Made by a program: the position numbers and the translations under genes
The notes under the pieces: generated by a model
Database searches by the model: none
What the model was told of the DNA's origin: nothing
The model's input: the letters and a program-made list of their open reading frames with translations, nothing else
Assembly (NCBI RefSeq): GCF_034347405.1
Contig: NZ_CP133778.1
Location: 1,798,001 to 1,862,000, forward strand
Origin: Pseudomonas sp. CCC3.1
GTDB lineage: Bacteria; Pseudomonadota; Gammaproteobacteria; Pseudomonadales; Pseudomonadaceae
Direction of reading: 5' to 3'
Length of the DNA: 64,000 bases
Shown: positions 59,499 through 64,000 of the stretch, piece by piece
Position numbering within the stretch: the first letter of the stretch is position 1
Layout of the letters: every line of letters starts with the position of its first letter

Positions 59499-61724
59499 AT
59501 GAGCTTCGGCGCCGATGAAGAAATCCTTCAGGATTTTCTGGTTGAAGCCGGCGAAATTTTAGAGTTGCTGTCCGAACAACTGGTCGAGCTGGAAAGCCGA
59601 CCGGATGATGCCGACTTGCTCAATGCTATTTTTCGCGGATTTCACACTGTAAAAGGGGGCGCCGGTTTCCTTCAGCTCAATGAGCTGGTCGAGTGCTGCC
59701 ACATTGCCGAAAACGTCTTCGACATCTTGCGCAAGGGTGAGCGCGGCGTCGACTCGGAGCTGATGGACGTGGTGCTTGAGGCGCTGGACGCGGTCAACGC
59801 AATGTTTGCGCAAGTGCGCGAGCGCAGCCCGATCACTGCGGCCACTCCGGCGCTGCTGGCGGCGCTGGCACGACTGGCCGAACCCGCTGCGACCCAGGCG
59901 CCAGCTGTACCGGAGCCGGTGGCAGCGGTAGCGGCGGCCACGCCAAGCAACGACATCGTCGACATCACCGACAACGAATTTGAGCTGCTGCTCGACTCGT
60001 TGAATGCCGTCAAGGCCGACGCCGCAGAAGGGGCTCAGGCCACTGACGTCGCCTCGCTCAATGACGAAATCAGCGATGCCGAGTTCGAGTCATTGCTCGA
60101 CCAATTGCATGGCAAGGGGCAGTTCTCCCCGGATGCCGTTTCCCGTGCCACGCCGGGTGTTGCCCCGGCTGAGCCGGTGGCGGCCAGCAATGAAATCACT
60201 GACGACGAATTTGAAGCCTTGCTCGATCAGTTGCATGGCAAGGGCTCGTTCAGTGCCGATGCCCTCGACGCCGTTGCAACGGCGCCAGCAGAGGTGGCTG
60301 CCGGGCCGACTGAGCTGGCCCCGCAGACCCACCCGGATCACATCAGCGATCACGAATTTGAAGCGTTGCTCGACGAACTGCACGGCAAAGGCAAGTTCTC
60401 GGCCCAAAGCCCGGCTGTTGCGGCGGCGATAGCCTCGACGCCAGCGGCGGTTGCCGCGCCAGTCGCGAGTAAGCCCGACGCCAGCGCTGCAGCACCGCGT
60501 TCTGCGCCAGCCCGTGCAACGGCTCCTCCCGCGGAAAAACCGACCGCCTCCGAGGCCGAAACCACTGTGCGGGTCGATACCGCACGGCTCGACGAAATCA
60601 TGAACATGGTGGGTGAGCTGGTGCTGGTGCGTAATCGTCTGGTGCGCCTGGGGCTCAACAGTCACGACGAAGCCATGGCCAAGGCACTGTCAAACCTGGA
60701 TGTGGTCACCGCCGACTTGCAAACCTCGGTGATGAAGACCCGGATGCAGCCGATCAAAAAAGTCTTCGGTCGCTTCCCGCGTCTGGTTCGCGATTTGGCG
60801 CGCCAACTGAAAAAAGAAATCAGCCTGGAACTGGTGGGCGAAGAAACCGACCTCGACAAAAACCTGGTCGAGGCGCTGGCCGATCCGTTGGTGCACTTGG
60901 TGCGTAACGCGGTCGACCATGGCTGCGAAACCCCGGAAGAACGTGAAGCCGCTGGCAAGCAGCGTTGCGGGCGAGTGATTCTGTCGGCCGAGCAGGAAGG
61001 CGACCATATTCTGCTGTCGATCTCGGATGACGGCAAAGGCATGGACGCCAATGTGCTGCGCGCCATTGCTGTCAAAAAAGGCTTGATGGACAAAGACGCC
61101 GCCGACCGCCTGAGCGAGAACGACTGCTACAACCTGATTTTTGCGCCTGGTTTCTCGACCAAAACCGAGATTTCCGACGTGTCTGGCCGTGGCGTGGGCA
61201 TGGACGTGGTGAAAACCAAAATCGCCCAGCTCAACGGTTCGCTGGCCATTGAGTCGACCCTGGGCAAGGGCTCGAAGATTGTGATCAAGGTGCCGCTGAC
61301 CCTGGCGATCATGCCGACGCTGATGGTGATGCTGGGCAATCAGGCGTTTGCTTTTCCGCTGGTCAACGTCAACGAAATCTTTCACCTGGACTTGTCGCGT
61401 ACCAACGTGGTCGATGGCCAGGAAGTGGTGATCGTGCGCGATAAAGCGCTGCCGTTGTTCTACCTCAAGCGTTGGCTGGTGGCTTCGGCGGTACATGAAG
61501 AACAGCGCGAAGGGCATGTGGTGATTCTGTCGGTGGGCACCCAGCGCATCGGCTTTGTGGTTGATCAACTGGTTGGCCAGGAAGAAGTGGTCATCAAACC
61601 GTTGGGCAAAATGCTTCAGGGCACGCCTGGCATGTCAGGCGCCACCATTACCGGTGACGGTCGTATTGCCTTGATCCTGGATGTGCCGAGCATGCTCAAG
61701 CACTACGCCTCTCGGCGTATTTGA
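59499..61724 (+). CDS. cheA: Chemotaxis sensor kinase CheA
   Basis: 741 residues. Hpt domain (about 1-110) with His49 in FHTVKGGAGFL; linker; dimerisation and ATPase domain with TARLDEIMNMVGELVLVRNRL and NAVDHGCE, DDGKGMD; C-terminal CheW-like domain. The linker (about 150-302) holds four copies of an acidic-helical motif, D-x-E-F-E-x-LLDxLHGKG with variants. CheA receives receptor signals and phosphorylates CheY and CheB. The linker copies are unusual for enterobacterial CheA, which instead has a CheY/CheB-binding P2 domain there. Confidence 0.96.
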   Translation: MSFGADEEILQDFLVEAGEILELLSEQLVELESRPDDADLLNAIFRGFHTVKGGAGFLQLNELVECCHIAENVFDILRKGERGVDSELMDVVLEALDAVNAMFAQVRERSPITAATPALLAALARLAEPAATQAPAVPEPVAAVAAATPSNDIVDITDNEFELLLDSLNAVKADAAEGAQATDVASLNDEISDAEFESLLDQLHGKGQFSPDAVSRATPGVAPAEPVAASNEITDDEFEALLDQLHGKGSFSADALDAVATAPAEVAAGPTELAPQTHPDHISDHEFEALLDELHGKGKFSAQSPAVAAAIASTPAAVAAPVASKPDASAAAPRSAPARATAPPAEKPTASEAETTVRVDTARLDEIMNMVGELVLVRNRLVRLGLNSHDEAMAKALSNLDVVTADLQTSVMKTRMQPIKKVFGRFPRLVRDLARQLKKEISLELVGEETDLDKNLVEALADPLVHLVRNAVDHGCETPEEREAAGKQRCGRVILSAEQEGDHILLSISDDGKGMDANVLRAIAVKKGLMDKDAADRLSENDCYNLIFAPGFSTKTEISDVSGRGVGMDVVKTKIAQLNGSLAIESTLGKGSKIVIKVPLTLAIMPTLMVMLGNQAFAFPLVNVNEIFHLDLSRTNVVDGQEVVIVRDKALPLFYLKRWLVASAVHEEQREGHVVILSVGTQRIGFVVDQLVGQEEVVIKPLGKMLQGTPGMSGATITGDGRIALILDVPSMLKHYASRRI

Positions 61725-61773
61725 TTCTGGTTGCGCGGGGCGCTGGTGCCCCAAGCCGCCTAACGGAGTGTTT

Positions 61774-62916
61774 ATGGTAGTCAAGGTCCTGGTGGTGGAC
61801 GATTCTGGTTTTTTCCGCCGCCGTGTCTCGGAAATTCTGTCCGCTGACCCGACGATTCAGGTGATCGGCACCGCCACCAATGGCAAGGAAGCCATTGATC
61901 AGGCGCTGCTGCTCAAGCCTGACGTCATCACCATGGACTACGAAATGCCGTTGATGGACGGCATCACCGCTGTGCGCCACATCATGCAGCGCTGTCCGAC
62001 GCCGGTGTTGATGTTTTCTTCGCTGACCCACGAAGGCGCCCGGGTAACACTCGATGCGCTGGACGCTGGGGCCGTGGACTTCCTGCCGAAAAACTTCGAA
62101 GACATCTCGCGCAACCCCGACAAAGTCAAACAAATGCTGTGCGAAAAAGTACACAGCATTTCGCGCAGCAATCGTCGCGTGCCCAGCTACAACGCGCCGA
62201 CGCCAGTGCCTGTTCCAGCACCTGCGCCGGTCAGTCGTCCGGCGCTCGGTGGTTTTGCGGCGCCAGCTCCCGCGCCAGCGCCTGTGCGGATCCCACCGAT
62301 TGCCAGCCGCGCGGCACCGGCGCCAGTCGCCCATTCACCCGCGCCTAAACGAAAGCCCTACAAGCTGCTGGCCATTGGCACCTCGACGGGCGGCCCGGTG
62401 GCGTTGCAGCGGGTACTGACCCAATTGCCGGGTAACTTTCCGGCGCCTATCGTGCTGGTGCAGCACATGCCAGCGGCGTTCACCAAAGCGTTTGCCGAGC
62501 GTCTGGACAAACTGTGCCGCATCAGCGTCAAAGAGGCTGAAGACGGTGACACCTTGCGTCCAGGTCTGGCGTTGCTGGCCCCTGGCGGCAAGCAAATGAT
62601 GATCGACGGCCGAGGCACGGTCAGGATCCTGCCAGGCGATGAGCGTTTGAACTACAAGCCGTGTGTCGATATCACCTTCGGCTCTGCGGCCAAGTCTTAT
62701 GGTGACAAAGTTTTGGCGGTGGTTTTGACGGGCATGGGCGCGGACGGCCGCGAGGGCGCGCGTCTGCTCAAACAGGGCGGCAGTCAGGTGTGGGCGCAAG
62801 ATGAAGCGAGCTGTGTGATTTACGGCATGCCGATGGCCATTGTTAAAGCCGGTCTGGCGGACGCGGTATACAGCCTCGACGACATGGGTCGGCATCTGAT
62901 CGAGGCCTGCCATTAA
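61774..62916 (+). CDS. cheB: Chemotaxis methylesterase CheB
   Basis: 380 residues from ATG 61774. Receiver domain (about 1-120) with Asp55 in ITMDYEMPLMDG; a long Pro/Ala-rich linker (about 135-190); methylesterase domain (about 195-380) with the catalytic Ser in AIGTSTGGP, His in LVQHMPAAF and the C-terminal Asp in GMGADG. CheB demethylates receptors for adaptation. The stop overlaps the motC start (TAATG). Confidence 0.96.
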   Translation: MVVKVLVVDDSGFFRRRVSEILSADPTIQVIGTATNGKEAIDQALLLKPDVITMDYEMPLMDGITAVRHIMQRCPTPVLMFSSLTHEGARVTLDALDAGAVDFLPKNFEDISRNPDKVKQMLCEKVHSISRSNRRVPSYNAPTPVPVPAPAPVSRPALGGFAAPAPAPAPVRIPPIASRAAPAPVAHSPAPKRKPYKLLAIGTSTGGPVALQRVLTQLPGNFPAPIVLVQHMPAAFTKAFAERLDKLCRISVKEAEDGDTLRPGLALLAPGGKQMMIDGRGTVRILPGDERLNYKPCVDITFGSAAKSYGDKVLAVVLTGMGADGREGARLLKQGGSQVWAQDEASCVIYGMPMAIVKAGLADAVYSLDDMGRHLIEACH

Positions 62917-63656
62917 TGGACGTCCTCAGCCTGATCGGAATCATCATGGCCTTTGTCGCGATTATTGGCGGCAACTATCTGGAAGGCGGGCATTTTGGCG
63001 CCCTGGCTAACGGTCCGGCAGCGCTGATCGTACTCGGCGGGACTATCGGCGCGGCTTTGTTGCAGTCCCCCATGAGCGCCTTCAAGCGGGCCATACAGAC
63101 CGTGGGCTGGATTCTGTTTCCGCCGCATATCGACATGGCTGGCGGCGTCGACCGGGTCGTCAACTGGAGCCTCACGGCGCGCAAGGAAGGCTTGCTCGGG
63201 CTTGAAGGCGTGGCCGACGCCGAGCCCGACAGTTATGCGCGCAAAGGCTTGCAGTTGCTGGTCGACGGGGTTGAGCCCGAGGCCATTCGCAGCGTGCTGG
63301 AGGTCGATTACATGACCCAGGAAAGCCGCGACATCGAAGCGGCCAAAGTCTTTGAATGCATGGGCGGCTATGCGCCCACCATCGGCATCATTGGTGCCGT
63401 CATGGGCTTGATTCATGTGATGGGCAACCTGGCAGACCCGACCCAGTTGGGCAGCGGGATTGCCGTGGCCTTTGTCGCAACCATTTACGGGGTGGCCAGT
63501 GCCAACCTGGTGTTGCTGCCGGTTGCCAGCAAGCTCAAGGGCATTGCCACGCGGCAATCGCTGTACCGCGAAATGCTGCTCGAAGGCATCCTCTCCATTG
63601 CCGAAGGCGAGAACCCGCGGGCCATCGAACTCAAGCTTCAAGGGTTTACGGGATAA
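62916..63656 (+). CDS. motC: Flagellar motor stator protein MotC
   Basis: 246 residues with four membrane segments; TIGIIGAVMGLIHVM and GIAVAFVATIYGVASANLVLLPVASKLK are stator signatures. MotC with MotD forms one of two stators in Pseudomonas, needed for swarming and high-viscosity swimming. It is in the che operon, as in P. aeruginosa. Confidence 0.95.
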   Translation: MDVLSLIGIIMAFVAIIGGNYLEGGHFGALANGPAALIVLGGTIGAALLQSPMSAFKRAIQTVGWILFPPHIDMAGGVDRVVNWSLTARKEGLLGLEGVADAEPDSYARKGLQLLVDGVEPEAIRSVLEVDYMTQESRDIEAAKVFECMGGYAPTIGIIGAVMGLIHVMGNLADPTQLGSGIAVAFVATIYGVASANLVLLPVASKLKGIATRQSLYREMLLEGILSIAEGENPRAIELKLQGFTG

Positions 63657-63658
63657 CC

Positions 63659-64000
63659 ATGAGCCGTCGTCGTCGCGCTGTCGAAGAGCACGTCAATCAC
63701 GAACGCTGGCTGGTGTCCTACGCGGACTTCATCACCTTGCTGTTTGCTTTTTTTGTGGTCATGTACTCGATTTCGTCGATCAATGAAGGCAAATACAAGG
63801 TGGTTTCCCAGGCGCTGGTCGGGGTGTTCAACGACAGCGAGCGCAGCATCAAGCCCATTCCGATAGGCGAAGAACGGCCGCTGACCAGCAAGCCTGCCGA
63901 GCCGCTGATCAAAGACAGTGAACAGACGGATGCCGGCCTGGGACAGATTCCGGATGACCCGCTTAAAGCCATTGCCAATGACATTACCCAAAGCTTTGGC
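63659..64000 (+). CDS. motD: Flagellar motor stator protein MotD (cut by window edge)
   Basis: The first 114 codons from ATG 63659. The single membrane segment HERWLVSYADFITLLFAFFVVMYS carries the proton-conducting Asp (YADF), followed by the plug region. The OmpA-type peptidoglycan-binding domain lies beyond the right edge. Partner of MotC. Confidence 0.95.
   Translation, partial: MSRRRRAVEEHVNHERWLVSYADFITLLFAFFVVMYSISSINEGKYKVVSQALVGVFNDSERSIKPIPIGEERPLTSKPAEPLIKDSEQTDAGLGQIPDDPLKAIANDITQSFG

Overview
The window comes from the chromosome of a polarly flagellated Pseudomonas, most likely of the P. fluorescens group. The reasons are high GC by eye, the polar-flagellum regulators FleQ, FleS, FleR, FlhF and FleN, the HptB/HsbR/HsbA module, a phhABC operon with its regulator phhR, and many short palindromic intergenic repeats typical of this group. 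No plasmid, phage, transposase, rRNA, tRNA or CRISPR was seen.

Positions 1-17.3 kb hold housekeeping and metabolic genes. A Cpx-type envelope stress system (cpxR, a CpxP/Spy-like protein and the start of cpxA) is on the minus strand, with a candidate CpxR box. It is followed by yciI and yciB (minus), then by a plus-strand run: an RNase AM-type PHP protein, a Sua5/YciO protein, scpA, scpB, a DUF1289 protein and rluB. Next come an aromatic amino acid permease (aroP) behind an unusual structured leader with a small leader ORF, arfB, a convergent MFS transporter, two small genes, and the phenylalanine hydroxylase operon phhABC (minus) divergent from phhR (plus).

From 17.4 kb to the right edge the window is almost entirely flagellar and chemotaxis genes on the plus strand. 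The order is flgFGHIJKL, a ketoacyl-ACP synthase III-like gene, fliC, a flaG remnant, fliD, fliS, a fliT-like gene, fleQ, fleSR, fliEFGHIJ, hsbA-hsbR-hptB, fliK, fliLMNOPQR-flhB, an unrecognised gene, flhA-flhF-fleN-fliA, and cheY-cheZ-cheA-cheB-motC-motD (motD runs off the edge). flgBCDE are not in the window. Six good sigma-54 promoters (GG-N10-GC) precede flgF, fleS, fliE, fliK, fliL and flhA, and a FliA-type promoter precedes fliC. This matches the known FleQ -> RpoN/FleSR -> FliA hierarchy.

Intergenic spaces are rich in repeats. There are eight copies of a ~70 bp REP-like palindrome, two copies of a ~100 bp inverted repeat, two 148 bp copies plus one diverged copy of a third family, one MITE-like element, and a 12 bp tandem repeat next to a presumed dispersed repeat between flhB and flhA. 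The most interesting items are the flaG remnant directly behind the fliC terminator, the aroP leader, the unrecognised gene between flhB and flhA, and the repeated motif in the CheA linker.
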